This document shows positions 22,650-34,796 of a DNA stretch of 64,000 nucleotides, piece by piece. The number at the start of each line of letters is the position of its first letter. Position 1 is the stretch's first letter. The notes under the pieces were generated by a model, which did not search any database, was not told where the DNA came from, and was given only the letters and a program-made list of their open reading frames with translations. The stretch covers positions 248,001 through 312,000 of the forward strand of contig JAYKKR010000026.1 in assembly GCA_036971615.1 (NCBI GenBank), written 5' to 3'. The DNA is from Amyloporia xantha. Its lineage: Eukaryota; Basidiomycota; Agaricomycetes; Polyporales; Adustoporiaceae. The position numbers and the translations under genes were made by a program.

Positions 22650-24606
22650 AGTCGGATAAGACAAGACGCGCAAACATCAACGAGACTGTACCGACGTAGA
22701 CCATCCCGAATCCTACAGACATTCAGCAGGAGACCACAGTGTGAAACACAGTGCTATATTCCCAAGACGACAGCCACTTGCATCAAATCAGCGCATCAAA
22801 CCTAGTTGTTGAACCACATCAATGTTACCAAGCAAACCGATACACCCTCTTTGGTTCGCATGACGCACGCGACTGCTGACCAGTGCGACGCCTAGATCGA
22901 TCGGACCGTATACACACTCTCGTCGGACCGGTAAACATACGTGGGCAGACACGACTGTTCAAGCGACCCGAGGTTCTGAACACAGTCAAAGGGTGCGTTT
23001 ATATAATCTGCGGCGTGTCATGCTAGCGCAGAGAAGTTTACTTTCGTCGGTACAAGAACTGACATACCGTGTCCTCCGAATCATGGTGCGCCGATAAATC
23101 TAAATGGCGTGGGTTCGTATACACGTGCAACAGGAGCTATGCAAGCTGGCTGATACTTACCCTGTGCGTCTGTCAGGGACGCTGCGGACGGGATGAGATC
23201 AATTTGAGCAGATAACCGACTCTAGGACGGCTTCAAACTCTCTCGAACTGTCGCCAAACCCATCGGTTAGATCTGGAGCGGTGAAGACGCAAAGTCTGGG
23301 CGACGGTATGCCGTGATTCGCCAAGTATATTTGGAGGCATACAGAACCGGTGCGTGTCCGTCTCACTAGTCTCTGACGCTCTGTAAACAACCGGTCCAGA
23401 GCACAGATCATAAGGCGCCGTAAATGGGCTAAGAACACCCCTCCCATCCTGGAATACGATGCTCGGGCAATGAGACTTTCATTATCTGATGCCCACCCGT
23501 TCCGTCCTCTCATCCCAGGAACACTCTGCACATACAGAAGTAGAGGCCGGTGACTATCGACAAAACTGACTTGACGCAAATCGCATTTACGCCGGCAAAC
23601 GATACTCGACGTATGAGAACTACCGGCAACGTCCACATGACACTTAAGCCCACGTACTATCAAATTCCCAAGATCATACTCAGACCGGACTTAGCAGCGA
23701 CGTGTCGTGGACAAGTACTATTTCAACGACGATTGACTTCCATCGAGACTAACCACCTAGCGCGGTTCGCATCACTAGCATCGGTTCGTTTACTTCATTA
23801 CATTTCGGACGGGCATCAACGACGCTAAATCGTATCGCCGACGCTAATCACGACTAAAACACGGTTACCCCGCATCGTGACCCTCCGTAGGCATTCAATC
23901 TATTGCTGCGGCCTTAAAGGCCGGAAGTGTTTTGATGTAACCCTCATCGAAGACCAGATCAGGCGGACGAAAAGCGGTGCATCCAGGGTCTACAATTCTT
24001 CTGGTCCCATGAGGATGTGCGTGACGACATCCCTCCGCGCGGCACACGCGACCAAGCGAATACGTTAATTAAGAATCAAAAGGGTTTCAAATAACTCCAC
24101 AGATCCCCGATCAACGATCGCCGTCGAACCTGGTACGAGAACCGAACCGTACCCGTACGCATCCCCTTCGTACACTGCCTGAATAGCGACTAAACGAGAG
24201 AATCTCAAAGATCAGTGCCATTGGGACTAAGTCCCTGCACCCGAGAAACACGTCGGTATGCCTGCACCCCTCTATCGTCTCATCAAACTTTCAGCTCTAA
24301 ACACTCCTCATGAACCAACCAGAACCAACCCTCCTTAAACCAGTGTCGCGATACAATGGCACGGATCGCACTAGAGGAATCGCTTATATGGAAGCGTCCC
24401 AGGAGATGTACCTAGGCCAGCATCAGACGGATGCTATACATCGCGACCGGTAAACACAGAAACTAAGACATTCATGGACTCGCGGAACCTGACAAACTAG
24501 AATTACACATGGAACTCAGCTTCGCTGGACCCTTTCAAGTCGCCTGCCATTCCTGGTCCGTGGACCGAATCTATGGAACCCCAGAGTCATACCACAGGCC
24601 AGAGTG
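22650..24606. other. Spacer, nothing recognised
   Basis: No gene recognised. The minus-strand frame at 23199-23663 (154 codons from a non-ATG start) has no motif I know. Confidence 0.4.
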
Positions 24607-24615
24607 TATAAAAGG
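24607..24615 (+). promoter_or_regulatory. TATA box of R1 gene
   Basis: TATAAAAGG, 50 bases before the R1 start codon at 24665. This is a good position for a TATA box with a short leader. Confidence 0.6.
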
Positions 24616-24664
24616 AGCAAAGCCGGTGCGTATCTCCCTCAGTTGAGAACCTCCAATATCCTTA

Positions 24665-27600
24665 ATGGCATCGGTCTTCCAACCGAAAGAGCCAGACGTA
24701 CAGTGGGTCGTCGTCAAGTATGGTAAGCACTCCACGCCACTCAACTACCGTGAAAGCAGCCGATCAGTAACGATGCATTTCTAGATGGGTAAGTCGCGCA
24801 GAGTCAATCCATAGGACGGCGCTAACAAATGGCCGAACAATGCCACTGCAAACTTACGGCTCACTGGATCATGTCATGCATTAGGCGCAGACAACCCTTT
24901 AACAGGGAAAAGGTCCGCTGAGATCTACGGCATGTTACCACGCTAACACTATTCTGTCAGATATTACATCGTGTTAAATCTGTAAGCAGATATCCATCAC
25001 ACCAAGGAACTGACTCAACGCACAAGCGTAGCTCACTTTCGGTTTGAATACCCAATACGTCGATATTCATCGGTCAGTCGTGTCTTCCTTCGATAACGTG
25101 TACCCGTAGCTCAATGGAACGCATACCAGCATGGTCGGTTTAGTATGCGAAGCCAAATCGTCAGAGATGACATGTCACCAAGTCGACGTAAGTGCGATTC
25201 AGGTGACCGATGTAGACAAACGAACTAAGCACCGAATTTGCCAAATAACTCATGGCGATTGCATCTTGTCCCAGGCCTTGCTAGCGGACACCGTCGCGAA
25301 CATGGCGAGCTATCATCCCGACTACGCGATTCTCGCGGGGCGTGTCGAAATCACCCGCCTTCATCGTCGCTCCGAAAGTCGGTTTTCCATGGCAACAGAA
25401 ACGCTGTGGAGCAGTACGCGACGATTCATCTCCGACGGTACTCGTAAACTGACCCCACCTGAAACTAATAGGGTACGACCTCGTCACAGACACATATGTT
25501 GCTGACGTCCGATTCAACGCCCACGCTCTGGACGCGGCCATACAGCACTCTCGTGACTTTGACATCTCATAGTATGTGATACCAAACCAGTCATATTCAG
25601 TCACAGACAACCTCATACCCGGTACAGCTTTTCGTATAGAGCCTTAGAGAGCTCCTACCTGCTGCGATATGATGGTGGTCTAGTAGAACGTCCCCAACAC
25701 ATGTGGATGCGAGTCGCGGTCGCCCTCCACGGGCGTGATCTGTATCACGTCCTGGAGACATACACGTTACTCTCTAAGGGTGTCATCATGCACGCCTCTC
25801 CGACCCTGTTCCATGCCGGCACCAAGTCTCCTCAGCTGAGCTCGTGCTTTTTGATGGAGGTTCCGGACGGTAATGTCACCACCACGTTCGCCTCCGTAAC
25901 AGACGCCGCAACTATCAGTGCACATGCAGGCGGGCTAGGTTTGGCCGTGGGTCGTGTCCGTTCAGAAATGTGAGCAAACTGTGATAATGTCATGCACGCT
26001 AGACTAATCATATTTTTCAACGCAAAGTGCTTACTCGGATAACACCAAGGGTGTTGTACCCACCCTGAAACTGTTTGATGCAGCCGCGAAGTATGCTAGT
26101 CAAAGCGACAATAGACGACCCGGGGCCATGACGGCGTACTTACCTATATGGCATGCTGACGTCAAGACATTTCTCAAACTACGTGATCGTTGGGCCCCAT
26201 ATGAACGACGTGTGCATAACTTGTACACAGCAGTGTGGGTACCCGACTTGTTGTACGTACCTGTCGACACCCATGCAGTAAACTAGCTGACTGTTCTTAT
26301 GCCTTGCACAGTATGCGCCGACTTCGCGCCGGCGGAACATGGACGTTATTTGATCCAGCTAACGCGCCCGACTTGCTGGTAAAGACAGACAAAGACTTTG
26401 AGACAGCCTTTGAGCAATACGAAGCACGGGGTATCGCGACGTGGACAACCCCGGCAAGGGAGCTTATGACACTTATATGCAAAACCCAGATAGAGACCGG
26501 CGGGCCGTTCATGCTCTACCAAGATAGCGTTAATAGTAAGTTTATTCCTGCCATTCCGCACATCATGCTGACGCTGCATGAAGGGAAAAGCAATCAGGCC
26601 AATGTAGGACCCGTGATATGCTCGAACCTTTGCACCGAAATCACACAAGTCGTCAACAACGAAGAAACCGCGGTGTGCACACTCGGATCCGTCGTTCTCA
26701 CAGCTTTTGTCACCAGGCAACGTACAATCGATTACACGAGACTCCACCAGGCTGTTAAAACACTCGTACGGAATCTCAACAGTGTCATCGACAAGACAAC
26801 CGCGCCCACCAAAGAATCAATGTTGTCGATCAGCCGTCATCGCGCCATTGGCATCGGTGTACAAGGACTCGCGGATATGTTCATGAAGATGAAACTCCCG
26901 TTCGACTCGGATCAAGCCCGAACAATCAATCGGTTTATATTTGAAGCTATGTACTTCGCAGCCCTTGAAGCCAGCTCCGAACTGGCCGCGGTACAGGGCC
27001 CTTACGATACGTGGCATGGATCTCCGATGTTCCACGGCAAGCTGCAGTTTGACCTGTGGGATGAAACCCCCAGTCACCGCATGGACTGGGACGCTCTGAG
27101 GCGACGTATCGAAGAACATGGCGTAAGAAACTCGTTGCTTATGGCGGCAATGCCCACCGCTTCCACTAGTCAGATCGCTGGAGTCAATGATGGGTTCGAA
27201 CCTTACACAAGGTACGAACCACGATCCGCCCAAAACCGGCTGACATGAACTTTATCCTCCTCAGCAACATCTATAATCGACGAACCAATGGAGGCGAATT
27301 CCAGGTGGTATGTAAGTGGCTGGTGTACGATTTGATAGAAGCAGGTCTGTGGACTACAGAAGTCAGAAATGTGATGATCGCCTGTCAAGGCACGTATACA
27401 ATTACTGTCGTGGTGCCTAATTGTTGACCATCAACCGACAGGATCGATACAAGAGATCGATGCGATACCAGAACATATACGGGAAAGATACAAGACTGTC
27501 TGGGAGATAGACCAGTCTGCCGTAATAGACATGGCTGCGGACCGCGGCCCGTTCATATGCCAATCGCAGAGTATGACGATACATCTTCCTCACCCTACTA

Positions 27601-27849
27601 TAAGGCAACTCGTAAGTGGACTCACCCGCATCCGCTACCGTAGCATTGACAGTTGTGCTACAGGAAAAGATGCATCTGTATGGATGGTCCCGAGGGCTGA
27701 AGACGGGCATGTATTACCTACGGGTCAAACCGGCCATGTACCCGACGCCGATATCAGCATCTCAGAATCGTGTCAGAGCACGCGTACAGCAGGACGTGTT
27801 GGATGAAACGACCGACACAATCGACGGGTGTATTTCCTGTGGTAGCTAG
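24665..27849 (+). CDS. Ribonucleotide reductase large subunit (R1), divergent fungal paralogue
   Basis: Class Ia RNR catalytic subunit. From the ATG at 24665, the N-terminal ATP-cone is spread over tiny exons: VVVKY, then the 4-base exon ATGG, then a 28-base exon reading GRRQPFNREK, then a 21-base exon ILHRVKS. Exons between 24981 and 25437 are approximate. The rest is firm and in phase: 25490-25571, 25628-25969, 26028-26252, 26312-26535, 26584-27211, 27265-27389, 27442-27611 and 27664-27849. Active-site features are the thiols in PQLSSCF and AVCTLG, the NLCTE triad (Asn-x-Cys-x-Glu), MPTASTSQ, the tyrosine pair in GMYYLR and the C-terminal CISCGS thiol pair. The intron at 27390 appears to start with GC. 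One substitution is notable: the usual FCP reads FDP. It pairs with the R2 at 11999. Confidence 0.92.
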
Positions 27850-28415
27850 AGGTATCGCAACAGCGCGACGGACTTCCGCATGTCGGTACCGTAACATGGG
27901 TCTTATAGGCAGCGGACGTTCACTGCGTAATCCCTACACAACGCTATGTGTTCCGTGACATGTACCACTCGCGCGTCATCACAATATCAGCAACCCGTAT
28001 TGTACGATCATTCGATGGGACATCATTTTACTAAAGCCGATCAGTCTGTTCAGTCGGTCTGTTCAGTTAGTCTCTCGCCGCCGGCCTCCAAACAACCGGA
28101 CTGACTGTACTAGTAGGACCCTGTTCACATCGGGCCATCGCCCTGTATCGGTAAGATGTCTACGGTGATTGAATCAGACACTGATTAAGTGATGGGAAAT
28201 CAACACAGCCCGACTCATCAACACATTGGCTGGTGTGGCATGACTGGGCCAACCTGGCAGATGCGCATTATACTCCAGTCGACGTAACACCTAAATTGAT
28301 CAAGCGACGTTTAAAAACCCTGCCAAAGACGTATTTCTTTGCGCACAACATTTCCCTCCCTCCCTACGAAGTGTTCTGCAGCCATTTGATCGTGACAGAC
28401 TTAGCCATCGGACGC
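27850..28415. other. Spacer, nothing recognised
   Basis: Contains a short direct repeat GTCTGTTCAGT near 28045-28066 and otherwise no feature I can name. Confidence 0.4.
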
Positions 28416-29706
28416 ATGGATCCATCACTGGTCGAAAACGCAAGACCACTCTGTCTACCCGGTAAGCCATATGCGGATATCCAACGAGTGCCTAACTCAG
28501 ACCGTTATACGTCGAACGCCACAGAAACGGTTGGTACGCTTACCAGCTTCAACTCAACTGAAGCGTTGATGCAGCGACCAATGGCATCTGGCGATTTCAA
28601 CTTATTGGACCGACTACCCACTGAGAACCTGCTAATGGTTTTAAAGCTAACACGAGGCTCAGACAAAACGAATCTCATGCGTACGTGCAGCGCGTTGTAT
28701 GATATCGTCGCTTCCATCGTATACGCCACCATATCAGTCTCCAGTTTTGATGCCACGCCATGCTTCAGCGGCATGCTGGGCTCTCTCCGGTCGCTGACAC
28801 ACACCGGGTTTAGAAGGCGATGCGTCACCATGATCAGGCGCATGTCGTACACGTCATTCTCGCAATGCGCTGACTTGCGAAATCTACCTCTGCTCGGGAT
28901 TATACTGCGGTATACGACATCGCTTCAAAAACTCGAACTCAACCTCCACGAATCATCCGAAAGTGACGCGATCGACATATTCGCCCGTTACCGTATCATC
29001 CGAGGCTCTGACGATGTGTTGTCATGTGTCAAAAACGCAGATACCGATCGCAGCGACTACACACTACCCATGCTTGTTCTCTTGCGCATCACCAACTTCG
29101 ACTTGATGATGCAGATGCTGAACAGGCGCTCCGTACACACAGTTGTGTTGGATATGGACATGGACGCTCCACGTCTGAATCGAGTCGTAGACGTGATGAC
29201 GAACGGAGTATACGCCCGAAACGTAAGGGCTCTCTGCATCACACTTCCCGCTTCGACTGCGGTATTACAGGCATTTCAAACACTCTTCGCCGTACTCGAG
29301 TGCCCCGAAGACGTCGTTATAACCTGCGGATGGGAAGACTGCCTTACGAGCTACGAGGTCCGTCACATACCTGATCACGAGAGAATCCTCACCTTATTAG
29401 CGAATTATATCTGGTATACAGGAAATACTACGCCAGATGCAGGAATTCCCATCTCGGTGGCCCAAACTCCGCACTATCATGATCGGACATGAACACCTTG
29501 TGGGGAGAGGCGTGGACCCCCTCGCTAACAACATTCGTTCGCACGTTGTTGACGTCGGCCATCCTCGTCCCAAACTTGCCGTCGTTTCTGTCAATATTTA
29601 TGCGTACGCGCGCACAGAGTATGACTTATGGCCCAACATGTCATCTGCGGCATATTACAAGCTGCGAGAACGTTTGTATTCGGTCGTAGTGGAAGGACAG
29701 ATCTAA
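28416..29706 (+). CDS. F-box protein, paralogue of the gene at 41791
   Basis: Likely SCF substrate receptor. The F-box lies at NLLDRLPTENLLMVLKL and continues NLMRTCSALYDIV. The body carries leucine-rich stretches. A 64-base intron (29358-29421) joins SYE to EILRQMQEFP, and the last exon ends at 29706 with VVVEGQI. The minus-strand gene 41791-40627 has the same layout, an intron at the same codon (after YE) and clear matches: SYTSFS/SYSSTS, NLPLLGIIL/NLPLIAIVL, RWPKL/RWPNL, AVVSVNIYAYAR/STVSVNVYVFTR. The start is uncertain. ATG 28416 is used here, but the paralogue suggests the protein could begin nearer the F-box at 28569 or 28584, or an intron may lie at the GTAAGC near 28461. Confidence 0.7.
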
Positions 29707-30550
29707 ACTACCATTAGTCCTTATTTACGTGAATGCTATTTATTTACACAGATCGAATGACTGGCGACATGACGACCAGCACCACCACATTAGAAGATAT
29801 CTTGTCCGACTGGTCCGGAGGGCCTGCACGTTTCATACCTCGCCCATCGCCATCACTCAATGGCACCGCCATCGTTGATTCGAACCACCAGTTCCCGACC
29901 TAGATTGTGTTAGATATGTACAGCCACGGCAACTGAACGTGCACTGGAATCGTGCGCAGTCCTCCATGACACGACTCGGCAATGGTACGTAGTTATGTCC
30001 GTGGGTCATCAAACACAATTATGATGCGAAGACACGCCAGCGCAGAACAGTAGATAAACACGCTCAGCTCATTTTAGCACAGGTCAACAAAGGATCATGA
30101 CTTACAAGAACTCCACAAGTCGCAGACGACAGAAACACGCCGACGCAACAATGCGGAGGGTAACGAAAGGCACGTCAATGTATAGAATCTGAATTAGGGG
30201 AAGCAGTTATAACTTACGCACTTTCTTTCGACCGCGCCGGGACGATTACCCAAATCACGTTCATCCACTTGTCATGAACAGGTCCAATCGGCAGTGACGG
30301 TCGCGGTACTAACACGACCAAGGACGTCAAACCGTATATTCCGAGCTCAACGACTAGAACAAGCGAAAGGGAAGACTGCGACAACGTGAATGTTGTTGCG
30401 GGTGTAATGTACGTGAACGCCGTTGAACGCGCGGGGGACTTACTTCTTCATACAAATTATTAGCCGTTACAAATTCTCCAAAGGCGACAGCATAGGGTCA
30501 CGATGTAGGCCACGGTACTTAACACGTATAATGCGTGTACTCACAACGTA
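29707..30550. other. Spacer, may hold first exon of kinase
   Basis: No recognisable protein. The kinase downstream lacks its start, so one or more short exons are expected here. Confidence 0.35.
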
Positions 30551-31848
30551 GCTCCAGATCAAGCGATCAAAGTAGCAGGACACGGATCATACGGAACTGT
30601 TATACAGGCCGAGGACATGCACTCTGGGACCGTCGTAGCAGTAAAGGTCATGCATGATATATCTGATGCCAAGGACAGTGTACGCAAGGAGGAAACTATC
30701 CACGAGCAATTGGTTTCGAGATGCAGCCCGTACGTAAGGTACAATTGGATATTATGCGGGGGTTTCTGACCGCAGCTGACCTAACGTTGGACATGTTCAG
30801 GCTGTTCGCGCGGCTACTAGACACCCTGAACCACTGCTCTCATCGATGTGTTGTTTTTGAAATGCTCGGACTGAGTCTTCAAGATGCAATGCATGTCCCA
30901 TCACTCTTTCCGCTCCCACGTCGCCACCTGCGTGAAATATCGACCCAGATCATTTGGGCACTTAAATGTAAGTTGCCTCCGTTAGCGCTAAATCAACTTA
31001 TAGGGTACTAATATCACTCCAAAGTCCTCCACGCAATACCGATAGTCCATACAGACATCAAACCCGACAACATAGTGTTTCGCAGTTCGGACACAGTGAA
31101 GCTGAGGCGACTACTTTCTGAAGGTGAATTCATCACTAAGGTATGTTTGCTCAACTCAACGACGTAAACAAAGAAGCTAAATGATATCAGCTCGAACTCC
31201 TGAGTGCCGAAATATGCATAATTGACCTCGGAGAAGCCATAAACGTACTACCCGAGAACCACGGGAGGATTTCTGCTGTCGCGTACAGAGCGCCCGAAGT
31301 GACATTCGGTGAGCTGCAGAATAACACAGCAAAGACGCCAAGTATCTCACGCAACGGACAAGGCATGAACTGGACAACCGCAGTTGATATCTTTGCAGCT
31401 GGATGTGTCATAGTCGAAACCCACATCGGGCGGGAACTGTTTTATTATACCAGCACCGACAGAGAACGACTCGCTCTGATAGAGCATGTGCTGGGTCAGT
31501 TCCCTATGTCATTTGCTCGTGCCGCAGAACGTCGAATGCCAGGAAGTTTCCGGTTCTGCCCAACTCCCCGCGTCAGATTTCCAGAAATAGGTGAAGGTTG
31601 TGTTCCGCGACAAGACCAAAAGATGTCAGCCAAGCGATTGCTCCAATGTCAACGATTATCGGTGCGTCGGCCCATACCATCTCGGATGACCCAGTTAACA
31701 CAACAATAAGACCATCGTTCATTCGCCGCAGCTATTCGATCTGTGCAGGCGAATGTTGTCGTTAGACCCATCACGTCGCATCGAGGCATCTGCAGCCGAA
31801 CACCATGTTTATTTCACTGACGCTGAATGGAAGGATACGAAAGTCTGA
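30551..31848 (+). CDS. Serine/threonine protein kinase, CMGC-like (SRPK/LAMMER type)
   Basis: Probable active kinase. Exons in phase: from acceptor 30550 to 30729, 30801-30967, 31025-31140, 31191-31308, 31363-31661 and 31732-31848, with introns of 50-71 bases. The glycine loop is GHGSYGTV, the ATP lysine is in VVAVKVM, and the catalytic loop is HTDIKPDN, with Thr replacing the usual Arg as in SRPK and LAMMER kinases. The metal site is DLG. The activation-segment end is YRAPEV, followed by WTTAVDIFAAGCVIVE and a C-terminal LDPSRRIEA. It ends with ADAEWKDTKV-like sequence at 31848 (TDAEWKDTKV). The N-terminal exon and start codon were not found. The closest relatives are probably a family expanded in agaricomycetes. 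Substrates cannot be told. Confidence 0.82.
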
Positions 31849-34353
31849 TACGGTGAACGCCGTGAACTACTTATGGACCCCACACACGGGCACAATGACT
31901 ATTCTGCACTCGGCAGAACACAAATTTCTGTCGCGTGCTGTATACACGTATGAATATTTATACAGACTATTTAAATGTTACAACACACCGTTATGATCAC
32001 AGACTCCGAAACAAAACGCACAAGTAAATAATAATATAAATCTGGAGGGCCAGCACGCCAATTTCTCACGTGCTCGATATAGAAGGTACACTTTATGTTG
32101 AACTTGTCAAAAATGTGGGTTTGACCTGAGGCAGACGCTGCCTCCCTCATTTGCGTGTGGCTCCATATTGTATCCTGATAACTAAGATAAATAGTAAAGC
32201 CGTGTGAAGCGGTAGCACCCGCTATGGTGTTGCATCTGCCGTCCAGCGTGCGTCATAAACTTGCATCATCTTAAACTATAGCCCATCCATGTTTTCGCCG
32301 TTGAACGTTGATCAGATACGCACATCATCGGACACCCAACAGCGTCATTCTGATTGCGAAATTTACTACACATATAGATCTGCACTACGCGCCGTCTCTT
32401 ATTCAATTCGTTGACTTGCGCCTGTTACCTTTCCTACTACCGCTGTCTCTTTGAACGTCGCAGTCGCTCGTCACGCTGGAGCCAGTCAACGATGGCAATT
32501 GCCATGCCTGCTTACAGACCAGGCAGACACAAGCGAGGCATCGTAGAGAATCAAACTGATTAGAGGTTGAGGGCAGGCCGCACTGCAAGTTTAGGGCCGG
32601 CCTTTGTCATGATTTATGTTTTTGGCGGACGATCGTTAGACAACATGGCGATAAGAACCCGCTACTCTCGTGACGGGAACTTACGATCGCATACCTGTAA
32701 ACTAAAGATGGTAAATGCTTTAGAATAACACAACAGTCTCCCAATATCGTGTACAACGTTAGTGGTACCTGGTAACCTTAGTCAAAGTCAATCTCCTATG
32801 GTATTCTCACTGACTCATGTCAGAAATATCAAATATGACAACAGCAAAATCCAACTTTTCCTTATCATGCTTACAGTCTCTTTCAGGACTGAAACATGAT
32901 AGACAATTAAGGGCAGTTAACTGGCGAGAAGAATATTTCTGGTGTTTAAATACCTTAGAATGTCCTTAATAAGAGTCTGATGCAGGATAAGGTCAGTGAG
33001 AAAAAGGTGGGCCTTCTGGGTGCAGTCATTCACAGTGTATATCTATATTAAACATCAGCCATCATGGTGATTGAAACTTCTAATCTAGCCTGAACTCAAC
33101 TTCTGTTAATGATACCTCAGTGCAAAAGATAATAAAATATTTTCTCTAAATAAAATGATAACATCTTCCTTGAAGTCAACATCAGACAATTACACCAATG
33201 ACTTCAGAACATCTATTGAAAATGTCTACATCCTCACACTCCCATAGATCCCATCTCTTATTACCCAGTCCAACACCAAATACTGGTCTTATATTTATCT
33301 TAAATCGACTGAAAGGTTTTTGTGTAAAAAATGCAAAACAATTCAAGTCAATTAAGAGAAAGTTGGGGTATCCAGATCTACTGCCATGCCAAGATCAGCA
33401 CAGCTAAAGCCTAGACTGAGCCTGGACTGACAGGCAATCGCAGCAAGATCATGTGCCAGGATTGACATTGAATATGACGTAACCATCCCTATTGTTCAAA
33501 CAGGTTACTACACATGCCAGCATGTCAGGTGCTGGCCGGAAAGATTTGTCTCGCCACGTCTTTGAATTGAGGCCATTTAAATCAACCAAACCTCGGAACG
33601 AGTCCAGACTGGTTGAGACCTTCTATATCAATTGCGATGCAAGGTGGGAACCCCACGCCCCTCGCTAACCCACAGATATTCGAATACAAATTTAATCCAT
33701 CACCCTCCATGGCAACCATTACCACACTGTAATTGATGGATGAAATTTGTATCCGAATTTCTGTGTACAGTCATGCAATCAGTATGCCACAATAACAATA
33801 TAATTGTGTCTATCACATCATCTGTGCTGTGTAATCATTTATGTAATTTCACTTCCAACATGAAGCAGTTGAAACGTACATCATCAAGGAGCTACTGATG
33901 TAACTTGACTAATATTCTTCTGATTTGGAACATCCTAGATGACATACAAAGTGGGTCAGTACCGGTGACTATCAAATTCACAGAACCATGCGATCACAAT
34001 TGGCGCTAGGACTGGTACATATAAAAGCCTGTCAGAAGGCTGACCGATCTACTAGTACAAAATACAATGGTGGTGGTAACAGGCTTACGCATACCAGTCG
34101 ATGGTCAAACTATCCCCCATTTAGTCGATATTCATGCATTTCCTGTACCTCCGGTCAACCTTGGATCGAGGTCAACTACGATCAATCCACTGAAATGTGG
34201 GTATGTTCCTGCTGTCGAAATGTGGATGGACTGGGTTGAGGTTGAGGTTGGAGGCCCTGGGAGAACATGGGCGTATCAAGTGAGTTTTGTCACCACTAGA
34301 ATGGTAGGAGTCTTCTAAAAACCTGATCAAAGACAATCTCATCGCTCGTTGGA
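31849..34353. other. AT-rich spacer with foldback repeat
   Basis: More AT-rich than its flanks between about 32600 and 34100. No open frame shows a recognisable domain. It holds the inverted repeat at 33671-33765. It could be decayed transposon sequence, but I saw no coding remnant. Confidence 0.45.
33671..33765. repeat. Foldback element with 32-bp inverted arms (MITE-like)
   Basis: The arms 33671-33702 and 33734-33765 are inverse complements at 29 of 32 positions, around a 31-base centre. Both arms begin at their outer ends with CACAGA. No clear target duplication was seen immediately outside. The size and structure resemble a very short non-autonomous foldback transposon, or a cruciform-forming site. 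Confidence 0.65.
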
Positions 34354-34602
34354 ATGAACAACCCACTCCCGACTCCATATATAATCTTCTTCCCTATCAG
34401 ATCTAAAGACGGATTGCCTTTCAAGCCCAACGGACACGTAGATGCAATAAGAGCAGAGTATCCGACTTACAGCACGAAAGGGAGCTCGCCGTGGCGCGGT
34501 GACATAATCATTTTGAAGTATTCCGACTCCGATTTCTCATCTATGACAGATATGTCAATATCAGAATACACCCTGATAAAGAATCACTTTACATGGGCAT
34601 AA
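34354..34602 (+). CDS. Hypothetical protein fragment
   Basis: An 82-codon open frame beginning with ATG. The stretch PWRGDIIILKYSDSD resembles LGGNVIVLKCGTSAS in the minus-strand gene at 34797, and both are followed by a short acidic/serine segment. I know such a G-N/D-hydrophobic-LK block from small agaricomycete proteins of unknown function. It may be the 3' exon of a larger gene or a remnant. Upstream exons were not identified. Confidence 0.35.
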   Translation: MNNPLPTPYIIFFPIRSKDGLPFKPNGHVDAIRAEYPTYSTKGSSPWRGDIIILKYSDSDFSSMTDMSISEYTLIKNHFTWA

Positions 34603-34796
34603 CGGTCATTGTAGAGCATTCACTTTACACAAAATTACTAGATGTATATACAAGATTCTCACACCAGCGTTCAAAACGTCCATATACATAAAAACGACAT
34701 GTTGTACTCGTCTTCAAACAAAATAGCGCAGCCCAATAAATTAAACACAACCTAACAGAAGTACCTGCAACCCGTGCAGAAGATATCAATCTATAA

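Noticed and set aside
27190..27205. GGTTCGAA motif like a tRNA T-loop
   Set aside because: It is inside R1 exon sequence (GFEPYT) and no cloverleaf can be built around it.
11999..27849. RNR genes as remains of an integrated large DNA virus
   Set aside because: They have many spliceosomal introns, and R2 carries a segment (YGFQIMMEN) of the fungal form. No viral capsid, packaging ATPase or DNA polymerase was seen around them. A formal tree is still needed.
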